Notes under the pieces: generated by a model
What the model was told of the DNA's origin: nothing
Database searches by the model: none
What the model saw: only the letters and a program-made list of their open reading frames with translations
DNA from: Cruorifilaria tuberocauda
Lineage: Eukaryota; Nematoda; Chromadorea; Rhabditida; Onchocercidae
Assembly: GCA_013365365.1 (NCBI GenBank)
Contig: JABVXU010000014.1
Span: forward strand, 355,509 to 419,508
Length of the DNA stretch: 64,000 nt
Reading direction: 5' to 3'
Position numbers and translations under genes: made by a program
Part shown: positions 43,901-56,200 of the stretch, piece after piece
Layout: each line of letters starts with the position of its first letter
Numbering within the stretch: position 1 is the stretch's first letter

Positions 43901-46138
43901 CTTCTGTAATCCTTTGCAACCATAAGAACACGATTCCGCCAATAACTAGACCCTGAAAACAGTAAATGTGCTATAATAATGGATCTAATTTATATAAGAG
44001 ATTATGCAATATGAAACAAATGCATTTACATTAAAATAAAAGAAAACTAATGAAACCTTTTGGGTCCAAATCATAATCAATCTTGCAGTACACGACAAAC
44101 ATTGGAAGTTGATCAAACTGATACCGATTTTCGGATGTTCGTATACCAACAAGTCCATTCCTATAAATTTCGTTTGATTAAAAACCATTCCGGAAATTAA
44201 ACAAAAAGACGGAAATTTTGAAAAAGTCGGAAAAAGCGCAATAATTTTTTCGCGAGAATCTCGAATAAAGTGAATGAGAAAGTTTAAGTGAAGAAAGATT
44301 CTATATTTATCTTTTTTAATGCAGAACCGAATTTCGAAAGGATAAGGTACTATCTCTACATTTTTTGCATCTTAAAGATTTATATGATCAGAAGGAGAAG
44401 GGGAAGGTCAGACCAAAAATAAATTACCGTACGTTTCGTGCAGAAGGAATTCTTTAATTTTGTCTGTGTCGTAATTACCATCGTATTTGAATCCATCCGG
44501 TTCAAATTTGTTGTGAAACTTCTTCGGTTGATATGCAATAATATCACTGAAAAATGAGATTATCACTAACTCAAACCAATTAATATTGAAAAAGATTAAT
44601 ATTTAAATAATGTAGAAACAAGAGAACTCGTTGTATCCATTCGATTCCAGAATTTCTTTATTCGAAGTCCACACAAACTTGAAACGATCTCTTTCAGTAT
44701 CTGCCACTTTTAAAAATGAGTCCTTCAATTTGCTGTCTCCCTCGAAAAACCCTAAAAATGACTTAAAATTACATCATAACACATTTAAAAAATCCTCATC
44801 CAATAGTTATGATGGTAGGCTTTCATGTTTCGCTGATTTCCGATGCCTCACAATTTGATACTTAGAAGTTGTAGTATACATAAACAAAACCAATGAAAAA
44901 AGAAAAACAGGATTATTCCGCTGAATTATTCGACACTGGAGCGGATTAAAATACCTACCACAAATCGTGACATCGTCGGTTTTCAGTATTTTCTCGAATT
45001 CTTGCAGTGTGCTGATTTCTGTAGCTGATGGGCCAGCTTGTCCTCGCATATATTTCACGATGCCTTCTGCAACTCGTGGACCGTCATAATCTTGGGCCAG
45101 TTCGCCTTTGCGAAAAATTTTCAAAGTCGGAAAGCCACTAACACCGAATTCGTCGCAAATTTTCTTCTCCTCCGTGCAGTCGACCTAAAAAAATTTGCAG
45201 TTTAAAATGAAAATCTTAAATTCGCAATTTCCACAAATTATATGAGAAAACTATATCAAACTGGGCAAGCCGTCAAACTATTTCCTCTAACTAATTGTTG
45301 ATTGAATCAACAACTCATCGTTTTCCACCCCGTGCAGCAGCATTTCAATGATCAGAAAAAAGTTTCCTGGACATCTTACTCCTTTATGCACTTGTGCACT
45401 TTTATGTACTTCATGCCGCTACCACTATTCTATCACAATTAAATATTTAAAAGCATATTTCACTTTGTCTTCAATAAAGCAAAAGACTCCGAGAAATTGC
45501 AACGAAAAGAATTATGTGTAGCGAAACACCGCTACTATCATTTCATAACTGTTTTTCTCATTAATTCATTGAAATTTTCTAAGTTTAAGCGCCATCAGTT
45601 GTATTAGTTATATATAGATCAATTTTCGAAAGGACTCTGTAACTTGTCAACCGTTCCATTTTAAATTAAGGATGCATTGCAAAATTCTGTGCAAAAAAAT
45701 CACCTTCGCCAAATGAATAGGCGGATCATTCTGTAAAAGTTTTGTTGCTGCCTTTTCAAATTCCGGAGCTAGTTTTTTGCAATGTCCACACCTGAAAAAA
45801 ACGATAAATGCAATTAAAGTAATATCAATATGCAGGAAATTCCAAAAAAATAAATAGGAAGCAGAAAGCGCCACTGCAACTTTACAAGTGGCAAAATCAC
45901 ATCAGAAATTTTGGGAAATTCAGGCATAAAAAAAAAGCAAAGTATCGTAAAATTAATGTCTGTTCTCTCACCATGGTGCATAAAATTTCACAAGTAATAT
46001 ATCATATGGCTTGATTCCTTCCTTGAAGTCAGCATCCGTAAATTTCATCACATCACCATCGACACTTCCTACTGGCAACACCCACAATAAGAATGAATTG
46101 AAAACCAAAACAGAATTAAATAACCTCAGCAGTGTCAT
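40983..46138 (-). CDS. pdi-3: Protein disulfide isomerase, ERp57/PDIA3 type, 11 exons
   Basis: Thiol oxidoreductase of the ER lumen that forms and isomerises disulfides in secretory proteins. Exons: 45972-46138, 45704-45791, 44959-45184, 44628-44751, 44433-44546, 44057-44160, 43858-43952, 43498-43595, 43064-43163, 42241-42449, 40983-41151; 497 aa, the usual ERp57 length. The N-terminus is a signal peptide (hydrophobic [15 protein letters not shown], cleavage near residue 23-27). Domain order is a-b-b'-a'. The two active sites are WCGHC at Cys57/Cys60 and Cys399/Cys402, each followed by a FPTL cis-proline motif. The b/b' region has [11 protein letters not shown], as in ERp57. The C-terminus is Lys-rich and ends KEEL, an ER-retrieval signal. 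The donor of exon 5 is GTACGG rather than the nearby GTAATT because only it keeps the frame. The start is the ATG directly after TTTACAG. Intron 10 is 1.09 kb and holds nothing recognised. Confidence 0.96.
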
Positions 46139-46139
46139 T

Positions 46140-46141
46140 CT
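46140..46141 (-). promoter_or_regulatory. Probable trans-splice acceptor of the PDI gene
   Basis: The minus strand reads CAATTTACAG, one A, then the ATG. With no upstream coding exon this looks like a spliced-leader site (inference). A second acceptor (ACTATTGTAG) lies about 110 nt further upstream and may instead close a 5'-UTR intron. Confidence 0.5.
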
Positions 46142-47820
46142 GTAAATTGACCAACTAACCAGAAATACCCAAATCCTGCAACAACTATACGAATGAATAG
46201 GAATGTGACGATGACGACGAAAGCAACTTGAAATCAATATGTAAAAACCTACAATAGTAAAATGGAATTGTCAAGTGCCAATACGTATTGTGATTTTTAT
46301 GTATTGTGTCTGCCTGTAAGCGAATCTGCATACTCTACACAACTGGAACAAGAAAGTGTTAGAAAAGGTGAAGTACATTAAATCGATTGGAAATGTAACA
46401 GAAGAGGAAGAAAAGGAGGGATCAACCATGTTTCTACAGATGAATGACAGAAAATCGTTAGTTAACATATATGATTTTTATGTTAATGGCAGAAATTCGG
46501 TGCTGAGTGCTTGATTATTTCAAGAAACTAAATATTGATTAGATTCAAGAATAATATCCTAAAACATACATAAGTGATAATCTATGATCTCAAATCCAGT
46601 CGAATCAGGAGCTAAATTTCCACGGAGCTTTTCCATTCTTCCCTAAATTCCATCACAGTAACAATTTTTATTCCAATAAATTCATCTCAACCGGTTACTG
46701 GAAATATTCTTTCATCTCTCTCTCTCTCTCCCTATTTCTCTCGTTCTCTCATCCTGCTAAGATATTTTTATTAAGTACTATGAACTACTACTTAACGTTC
46801 ATACAATCCAATAGATTTCTTGAAATGATCTTGTTTCTCCAACACATCCTTTGCGTACACCAATCTTTATCTAAATAGCATCATTAGCAAATAGCATTAA
46901 TGCTAACGTTAATGGCAATCAACATATTATCAACTTACTGAACCATTCTGTTGGCAAAATGAATTTAAACTGCAGAAAATTTACAACGCTAAACATACGC
47001 GTTTTCTTATACAATCAAAAAGATGTGAAACAGTACTAATGTGTTGTACGACTGAACGAAAATGTTCAAATCGCTTCATTTACTAATCTTTCCCACGCAC
47101 GGCTCTTAACGATTTTAATTCCATTGAACAATTATAACCATGAATAGGCAACCAGAAATATTCTAGGAAAACCTGATCCAGCTATAACAAGTAATTTCTA
47201 CACTCATAACTATACTTAACCTTACTTAATGAGCACGCAAGTGATATTTCAGACTTCGTTTACCATTTTACATTTACTTTATGGGAAGGGAATAAAAATA
47301 GGAAAGTATCATGAAGGTATGCATCTTACGTGATAATGTATGGCAACCAAAGAAGTATAATTTGCACTGTACTGTAGCTTTTATTGCGATATGCTAGCAA
47401 GTGCAGTAACTTATATTTCTCAATTGGAAGAAACAGTGAAATCGTAGACTAATGCACTTGTTCATGCATTATAACATCTAATTAAACTACACAAGCTTAA
47501 TCAATGAGTTCCGGAAATAATACTGCAATTTAATTTTATACTTTACTTTCCTTACTTCTTTCTAATGCTCTTTCCTATCTTTTCTGGAATTTGTCCGCGG
47601 GATCGTCCTGAGGACACCACCTAACACGCCCTCTGGAAGTGGCAAATTTCTCGAAAATTACACTCGTAATTTTTCTAAAACTATGTGAAAAAAGTAAATG
47701 ATCATCATCTAAGATTAGTATTAACGGACAATGAAGTCCGAGAAGACACAACTTCACGTATGACGCTTTCCTGAGAATTCCCAAAGAATCTTTCCAAAAA
47801 AAAAGGCATAACCGATTCAA
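46142..47820. other. PDI 5' flank, no gene recognised
   Basis: AT-rich sequence with a short (CT)n tract near 46714-46731. No recognisable coding exon. Confidence 0.55.
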
Positions 47821-47849
47821 TGATTATAATAGCAAGTGTATCAGTCTTG

Positions 47850-48005
47850 AAGCTCACCAAACGTACCGTCCGCCGCGTCACCTCCCTTCAGAAATGGTCG
47901 ATTGAGCCGCGCCGCACGCTCAGGCGTCAGCGTTAAGCGTCCGAGCTGTGTTAATCTCTTATTGGTTGGCTTCCTTTTCTGCTACGTCATGCTCCACGTC
48001 CTACC
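47850..48005 (-). promoter_or_regulatory. Putative PDI promoter with bZIP/UPR-like sites
   Basis: A GC/CpG-rich block 1.7-1.9 kb upstream of the PDI start. Read on the minus strand it has GGACGTGG (47994-48001), ATGACGTA (47983-47990), TGACG half-sites at 47925-47929 and 47876-47880, and a CCAAT box (ATTGG on the plus strand at 47961). XBP1/ATF6 bind TGACGTGG-type sites and ER chaperone genes commonly carry them. A GTGAGC donor-like sequence follows at about 47850, which would fit a non-coding first exon spliced to the PDI 5' UTR. This is an inference from motifs and position. Confidence 0.35.
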
Positions 48006-48009
48006 GAAC

Positions 48010-49300
48010 TGCAATAGAATGATGCGCAAACATGCACATCAATTGCACCATTTGCGCTCCAATTTGAATTGGATAATTGGAAGGATGAATCGTTCGACAA
48101 TTATGCTTTCTGAGAAATTATTTCTGTTATTTGAACAAAAATGCCAGAATAAAATTGCTGAAGGAACAAAAATTGAGCAGCTCACATTTGCTTGCAAATA
48201 ATTCGTCGTAATTTTAACATTAATGCTGAAGTAAAAAATTTTTTTCATAAATTTATCCAGCAAATAAGACTTTCATGAAACAGCAATTTCCATGAACCGA
48301 AAAAATGATTTCGTCGGTAAATTAGTTATAATGCTTTCTAAATGTATGACATCTAATGATAAATGTAATAATAAAATGATAAAATTAAATGTAATGATAA
48401 AATGAGCTATCGGAGGAATGAGTATTTCAGATATTATTCATCGATGAACATTAACATATATCATTAAGCAATGAGTAAATGATTCATGTCTCAGAGTTAA
48501 TTTCATGTCTCGGTACTATTTCAATATTAACTTTGGTGATGAGCATCATTCCAGGGTCGAAGCACTCATTTATCGGATAGATAACTTTATTGACCGTTTT
48601 GATTGATTACCGTTATTAAACAATCAACTGATAACATTTTCCTAAGTAAAATTTTAATAATATTGTCCAGAAATTTTTAAAAAAAGTGGAATAATCAAGA
48701 AAGGACAAATAATTCCTGACTTTCTAGAATGTACTTCCTATCTTTCTAATCTCTTCACGAATTAAATTTCAAAAATGGCTTTGATATTTTCCTTTTGGAA
48801 TAAAATTTTTAATCCTAAAAGGATTGATTTGTCTGATTCAACGAACTTTCCTTTTTCCTTTCAATTATCAATACCAAGCTTCGATATTCCATTCTTCCGT
48901 TTACTATTCCAGAACGCCGTAGATATTGTGTTTCTTTCTATTTTTGACTCAAATTATTTAATGCTTTCAGTAGATTAATTAAATGCTAGTAATTAGATTA
49001 TTGAGCGAAGAATATTTTCCAGATGAGGAACAAATTGCTTTTATTCATTTGCTGTAAATCATGATCTGAATAAAGATGTCGAGTTCCTTGTGTTTCTCCA
49101 GACGAAAACTTGTTCAGGTTTTTTATCTTCAGATTTAATTCCAAAAATAATTTTCCTTCTTAAGACCGATAAAGCAATTTCCAAAAATAATTTAAAAAAA
49201 AATTGGCTAAACATTTTTATCATTTTAAAATTTATTTCTATTTCTTAGAAAGTGATTATCAGTTCTTCTTCGCATCAGTAATTCATCCATTTTTTTTATT
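48010..49300. other. K2P 5' flank, no gene recognised
   Basis: AT-rich sequence between the GC-rich block and the K2P-like gene. No recognisable exon. Unlike the housekeeping genes in this window, no CpG-rich stretch lies close to this gene's start. Confidence 0.5.
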
Positions 49301-49309
49301 TCAAATTTC

Positions 49310-49311
49310 AG
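49310..49311 (+). promoter_or_regulatory. Probable trans-splice acceptor of the K2P-like gene
   Basis: A T-rich tract ending TCAAATTTCAG is followed by 9 nt and the ATG at 49321. This fits a spliced-leader addition site. Confidence 0.55.
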
Positions 49312-49320
49312 TTCACAAAG

Positions 49321-52300
49321 ATGGCTTTGCCGCATTGCGGCTTATACTTCTTCATTTTTTTGTATCTAATGACCGGAGCATGGATATTTGCGACGTTTGT
49401 TGAATTTAAATTTGTCTTTTAAATCGATTGATTTCGTATGAATAATGTTTGTTTTGTAGGAAAATGTTTTAAATAAACGAATTAGTCACAATGTAATGTG
49501 AATTTAATCAGAATGATTTCGATAAGATCACATGAATAGATCCATAAAATTATAAATCCCGTACTAAATTAGATTCAATTCTCGGGAAAGAATTGAAATC
49601 ACTCGAATTTAATTCTAAAGAGTGGAAGATAATGCGGATCGTGAGCAACAACTTGGCAAATTGTTCAAAATTCGTAATACGTATCAAAAGATCGCTGAGA
49701 TTGCAAGCGAAGAATGTTCAATTGTATCGAGACAGTCCCAATTCAGACTGCAATTATTCCGAAAACTCTCAAAGTATACGAATTTCCTCTTTTTTTTGAA
49801 TATTGATGATTTGGAAAAAGACAAAATAAAAATACAATATGATAAGTTCACTAATTATAATGAAGAATTAAGCAATCGATAATGGTACTAATCATATCTT
49901 CCGTTTTTACCCTTCTCTATCTCCTTTCCTATCCTCTTTAGTTTACAAGTGCTTACTGGAATAAAATACGAAATCAAAAAATAATAGCTGAAAGAAAAAA
50001 AAAATTTACTTGCATGTTATCATCCTTTATGGAGGGACGCGATTTCCTGCTTAATCCCGACGTCGATCAACTGGAAGAATTGGTTTCACCAAAATGGACT
50101 ATAGTACCTTCAATTTTATATGCATTATCAATTCTGGTATATGTTCAGAATTTCACTTCATGTTTCATTTTACTGGCTTTAAAAACAGCATTCACCGTAT
50201 GTAATCAATCGTATGATTAAAACAATATATTTCAAATAAATTTTGCCACCAACAGCTTTTTTAAATTAATTAGATTTAAATAGGCTAGTGTTTGAAATTT
50301 CAGACAACAACAGGTTATTTATCAGCAGTACCAATGACAAAGCTTGGACAATTTATTGCTATAGTTTATGGATTGGTGGGCATTCCACTGATGGTACTGG
50401 CAGCGGCTGATATCGGGCGTTTCTTGTCTGATATCGTCTTACGACTTTATCGAAAAGTAACGTCGCTCAACAAATTTCAAATTATTTTTGAAACAATATT
50501 TATTGCTTCCAAATGACTTAACCGTTAACAGAATTTTTCCAAAAAGTTTGTTCCCTTTAAAACTTTGATAAGCATTGTTGCTTGATATAATTATCTCTTT
50601 TGTTTTGTAAAATTCTTAGTATCTCTTGAAATATTGCAGTACTGCATGATGAAGCATAAATTTGCTAAAGCTTGTGGTCGTTCGGAAAAGAAGCGGCTTA
50701 TTATGGAATTAATGGAAACAAAGGATATTCCACAGGCATCCAAAACTCGGTCAGTGAAATAGATAAAATTTCGATTTTCAGTTTTCAAGAGTGTGAGGAA
50801 AGCCGGTTCCTATAGCTGTTAGCTATCGATGGAAGAATTACAGATGGCTGATTAAAACTTTCATCATCTCATCGGCGTCAGTTAGCATAAACGACGTCGG
50901 TAGCTGAAGACATATTAAATGAAAACCTAACGTGTGTTGCAGGAAACGTGGGGAAAAAAGTAGAGAAATGGTGGTGGCGATGAATAGTGAAGAGAAAGGT
51001 CTACCCTTATCCGTGAATGCTTCCATTTTGCTCGTCTTCTGTATGCTTGGTGGCATATTTTATACTGCTGCTGGTGAGACAACCCAAATTACTATGCTTT
51101 GATATGGATGTTTTCAGCATTAAAATTTTATTCAATTTTCATTACGCTTCCAATTTACTGTTCTCCTTGTTGAGGTGGTGAAAGAAGTTTCGTGGAAGCG
51201 TTTTTCGTTACATTCAACTTGGTGGCTAATTTAACAATGGCTGAAATGCCCAATGATCTGAATAATATTCTAACGTTTTTCTACATTCTGACCTTCGTCA
51301 TATTTGGTAAGTGAAACTTCTTTAATTTAGCAAAAACTGATGCTAATCTCTACTAATTAGTGCTTTGTCATTTATGCAAACAATATTTCCGTATGATATT
51401 CGTATGAAATATGAGGTGAAATTTCCATTTTTATAATTAATTACCAAACAATATGGAAATATATTACGTCAAGGATGCAAAACGAGCGCGAATTCCTCTT
51501 ATATTTAATTCTATTTTAAATAGCGCTTCAAGACATGAATATATTTGCTTGTTTGAAGAAATTTTTCTGCCAGACGAAGTTTTGCAAAGTTAGGTTCAGT
51601 AAGCTTTCTTTGTAATCAAGCTGTTGAAAATCCAATTGGACAAATACTGTAATGATTCAAGAATTTCAAATTGTATCAACATTTGCCGTCGAATATTTTA
51701 GGTCTAGCGGTATTATCTATGTGCGGTAATTTGGCAGCTTCCGAATTGAGAGCTGTTTTCACCAAAATTCATTATTTTGGCCGAAAAATTTCCTGGCGTA
51801 GACAACAAATATTGAAGGAGAAGCAATATGGTGTAAACAATTTTAGCAGTTATTACTGTTACAGATTCAGATGAAAGCGATTATTTAAACTTACACTTTT
51901 AGGTTATAAATTATTAGGGGGAAAAATTTGCCATTTGTCTCAGTGATAACAAAAAATTATCGCGAGTTTGCACGTAATCAAAAAACATTGATGATGAGAA
52001 CTTCAATGATCATTGTACGGTTATAATTACTTCTTTAAGATAGAACTTACCGAAATGCTTAAAATTATTACTGCACTCCGTAAGCTGCATCCCGAGAAAG
52101 ATAACATAACTTCAGAAGATATTATGGAGGTTTGTCTTTTTTATTTTTTATATAAATGTTGTAGCGCGAGTCCTGATTCGATCATCGAACTACTTTTCCA
52201 AACTATAGCCAAACTAATCAAGAGGGCAAACATCAATATTCGTTATTACGCCTCATCCTCAAAGTAATACTTTCTAGTACAACCAAAAAAGATTAAGCTT

Positions 52301-52545
52301 TTTATCTTCTTCACAAATTGGTATTCGACAGAGACTAAATGCACTCATAATGCAAAAAATGTTTCTTGCAGGTATTGAATGAAATGAAATACAATTCATT
52401 TCGCTCCGATTTTTGCAACCAAAAAAAACGACATGATACAATCGCATTTACGCCACAAAGCTTCGAAGCATTGCGATTTGCGGATGAACTTGACGTAGAT
52501 GACACTATACATTGTACTTTGTCCCGAAATCATTTATTTTCATGA
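49321..52545 (+). CDS. Two-pore-domain (K2P/TWK) channel-like protein with degenerate filters, 11 exons
   Basis: Exons: 49321-49394, 49621-49773, 49950-50136, 50304-50456, 50640-50749, 50943-51073, 51175-51306, 51702-51830, 51944-52014, 52040-52129, 52372-52545; 467 aa. The K2P plan is clear: TM1 at about 6-25 (FFIFLYLMTGAWIF), an extracellular cap-like region, pore helix 1 (KWTIVPSILYALSIL), TM2 (IAIVYGLVGIPLMVL), a basic loop, TM3 (SVNASILLVFCMLGGIFY), pore helix 2, TM4 (FYILTFVIFGLAVLSM) and a cytosolic tail of about 100 residues. K2P channels normally carry TxGYG in P1 and TxGFG in P2 and pass background K+ current. Here P1 reads TTTGYL (139-144) and P2 reads ANLTMAE (287-293) where TTIGFGD is expected. 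The frame is continuous through both, so this is not a frameshift. Conduction may be lost or changed (inference). Exon 9 (51944-52014) is the least certain exon. Confidence 0.88.
50484..50620. repeat. Dispersed repeat pair A, copy 1
   Basis: About 137 nt in intron 4 of the K2P-like gene, closely matching 55306-55443 in the same orientation (mostly identical, with scattered substitutions and small indels). Shared blocks include TTTTTGAAACAATATTTATT and CCAAATGACTTAACCGTT. Confidence 0.85.
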
Positions 52546-52849
52546 ATTGATGTAATCTATCGACTTTTTACTCTTTTAAGTCATATAATGATAGCACTGA
52601 TTGTTCCAAATAGAAGTAAATTTCTTCCTTTTTTGAGTCAAACTGTGAATGGAAGAAAAAAAACTGATGCAGTAAGTCTAAACTAAGTAATTCATTCCGC
52701 AGATAACAATATATGCATAATTCAAACTGTGCTTGCGTAACCTTATACAAAATCATTTTCATTATGAGGTTCTCCGATTTTTTATATGATATAACGAATC
52801 ATTTGTATTTACTAATTGTGCCGCACACCATTTAGTTGCATGGAAGGTA

Positions 52850-52863
52850 TTTATTCAAATAAA
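52850..52863. terminator. Bidirectional poly(A) signal between convergent genes
   Basis: TTTATTCAAATAAA carries AATAAA on the plus strand (52858-52863), 313 nt after the K2P-like stop, and AATAAA on the minus strand (52850-52855), about 430 nt after the zinc-finger stop. It is the only close hexamer I noticed for either gene, so both may use it. Confidence 0.45.
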
Positions 52864-53285
52864 TTACTCAACTAAACAGGTAATAGATAAAATAAGCATA
52901 GAAGCAGAATATTCCAATAAGCTTATGTAACTGTTCTTCAAAAGTGATGGAATTCATCATACATACCTACAATATACAAAATACAAATACAAATAACTCT
53001 TACACATATAGCAGAAATCAGAGAAACAATTCATAATTCTAACGAATATAACACCACATTTAACATCTTAGAATCCAATATCTAGAAAATCTAACAGAGA
53101 AACTTATTTTCTGAAATTTAATTACTTTCAAAAAATTGCTTGTTTACAATTCGAATTCGAATTGTACCAACCACGGTGCAAATACCTACCACCAAAAATT
53201 CATCGTTAAAATTAATGATCGTTAAAAAATGTTCAAAAAGATTTTCACACGGTAGACAACTGACAAATTTAAAAATTTTTTACCT

Positions 53286-56200
53286 TCAAGGTACTTTTGT
53301 AATTGGTTTAATAATTCGAACACGACCATATTTGGGTAAAATTGTGGTACTTTCCTCGCAAATTGCATAAATATTCCTATCTATCGTTCTTACGCTGACA
53401 TAAGGAGAAATCGTAGACGACTCTGTTTCATTTGTAAATTGATGGCTATCAGGAAGCTGTTGTTGCTCTTCGTTGTACCCCAATCGGACTCCATCATTTT
53501 GATCAAGATAATACGCCTCATTTGCTTGCATAAAATAATTTCTTTCCAATGCAACGACTTCATCGGTTCCATCAATTATCACCTTAGAATAATTGAACTT
53601 TTCCAAAAACTAGAAATTTCAGCAAAAAAAACTATTTGTATGACGTATCACATACTTCCAAAAATTCCCAATAACAATTTTTCCGAAAACTAAAAATCAC
53701 TGAAATATATTTTGATAGGATAATAAGGAAAGGAATAATCAGAAAAGATTAACTTCTGCTTAACCATACAGATAACGATTTGTACATTCATTCCTTCTCT
53801 CTCCAAAAGATGTGTTCCACAAATTCAATAGTTTATTTAAACAATGAATCCTTACATATATTCTTTATTTGTTTTGATAGTAAAATTCATAACAGTTGAA
53901 ATGAGGATAAAACAATAACCTGTCGACAGCTTTCCTCATTCAACAAGTCATCATCTCCCTCCTCTTTTGCAACTCTAACTCTGACACATTCAAGCAAAGT
54001 ATTATCATTTTCATGATCGATACTGACATACTGTTCTTCATCCTGATGAAACTGAATTCAGAATATCAGAACTTATTTCTGTTGATTGTGAAATTTATAC
54101 ACAAACAAATTCTCCGAAAAAATTTAGGATGTTAGTCACTTAATTCATCGCCACTGTTCAAATTTTGAGAAAATAAAAATCTAATAACCATAAATATACA
54201 CAAAAAAATTCGCTTTAAAAAGGATAAAAGTTATAACAACGAACCTGTCCCTCAGCTGAAACTTTATCTTCTATCCAAATTTTCTCTACATCACCGTTAT
54301 CTGATCTGCAAATTCTAATTTCCTATGAACTGAACATCGTCAAAAAAAGAAATAAAAGAGAAAATGAATTAGCTACTAAGATACTTTAAACACGATGAAA
54401 AAATCAAAAAAGACTCAAAAAAATTCCCACCCCGCTTTTCGTATTTTAAGTATATTCTTCGGTGCCGTAACAATTAGGAACGAAGAATAATTTTCTAGAT
54501 GTCTTATTCACTCATTAATGAAAAATTGAGAAATTGAAATTTTTTTCTTTGAAACTTTAGAATACTTGAGCATTTTTTTCTTCAATTTACAGTCGGTGTA
54601 CAAAATTGCTGTACAGAATTTACAAAACTGTCCAATTTTATACAATTTATAACTTGATATAATTCACTTAAAAGCTCACATTTCAGAAGACCACACTGTA
54701 TTCCTTTTGGCTTCTTCTCTATCTTGTTTTACCATCTGAACGACAGATTGGATAGCATTGTCAGCTTGTTGTGTAACATCCTTGTGCTCTTTTGCTTGGT
54801 GCATTATCAGGTAACGACGTCGTGTAAACATCCGATGACAATTATTGATTGAACAACGATATCTGAAAAATTATATATCTCGTAGCTAAGTCAATAAAAC
54901 AATCCTATATTTGATATCTTTTCTCCTTTCAAAAGTTATGAATAATGAAACTTCCAGATACAATCCATACCTTTTGATACCTGCGTGTACGATTCGTTCG
55001 TGTTCATTACGGGCTGAAACTGAAACGAAACGTCGTCCGCATTCCCACGTACATTCAAATGGCTTTTCACCTAAAATAATTCCTGTAAGTTCTAACAACA
55101 AACTATGAATTTTATTTATTTCAATATTACCTTATGGGATCTCTTATTTTAAATTTATCTATATGTTAACATCTGACGATATGCACAATTTATGGTACCT
55201 TTATTTTAATTTCAGTAGAAAAAAATGTAACAACAATTAGAACTGTATAAATATAGGAGATAGGAATTGTTTCATTGTTCTTTAAATAATGGGATAATCA
55301 GTTAGATTTTTGAAACAATATTTATTGTTTCCAAATGACTTAACCGTTGACAAAATCTTTTTAAAAAGTTCGTTCCCTTTAAAACAATAATTTGATATTG
55401 TTGCTTGACATAATTATCTCATTTCTTTTTGTAAAATTCTTATAAATAACCACAGTTTTAAAAGATTATGAATATATGACTTGAATTCTAAACAAGTTTA
55501 CTACTCGTTGTAGAAAAGCTAGCCTGTATGTGCACGACGAAAGTGCACTCTCAACGGATTAGCAGTTGCAAATCGCATCTCACATAAAGCACATTCGAAT
55601 GGACGTTCACCAGTATGCGTTCGCATATGTGCTCGTATTTTAGAAGGGTGTTTCAGAAGCAAACCACACTCTTGACATTGAGCTATCAAAGCCTTTCTTC
55701 GATGTACTTTAATTTTTTGCTCTGAGAAAGAATTTGAAGCAACAATCTCATCGGCGACCTACATTAGGGAAATTAAATTTTATGCCGATAGAAACTTTAA
55801 TAGAAATCCTGAGAAATCTAGTAGAATAGCTAAAAAAGGTCAGACGGAAAAAAATTTTTTATAAGTGAAAATTTAAGAATTCAATAAACAGATTTTAACA
55901 AAATACTTTGATTATATCATACATGCTTCAAAAAAATTTTGAGAAAGGCTGTTTTTATTAAAAAGAAGAAACATCCAATTTCATATACCTCATCCACTTT
56001 CCTATTTTCAGTATCCAAGTTTGATGATATTTGTTTGCTGGAACGTTTATGACAATTGGAAGCCTTAGAAATCGCTTCATTGCTATCAATTTTCTCAACC
56101 ATATTTATAGGCACCGAACATCTTGGTGGCTTGAGATGAGGCCTAGGTGGGCCACGTCTAAAATTGAGAATTTTCAGTCAGACAAAACATCAGTAAAATA

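Noticed and set aside
47902..48201. 99-codon plus-strand frame with a hydrophobic segment upstream of the K2P-like gene
   Set aside because: It starts at TTG, has no recognised homology, and overlaps the GC-rich block that better fits a promoter.
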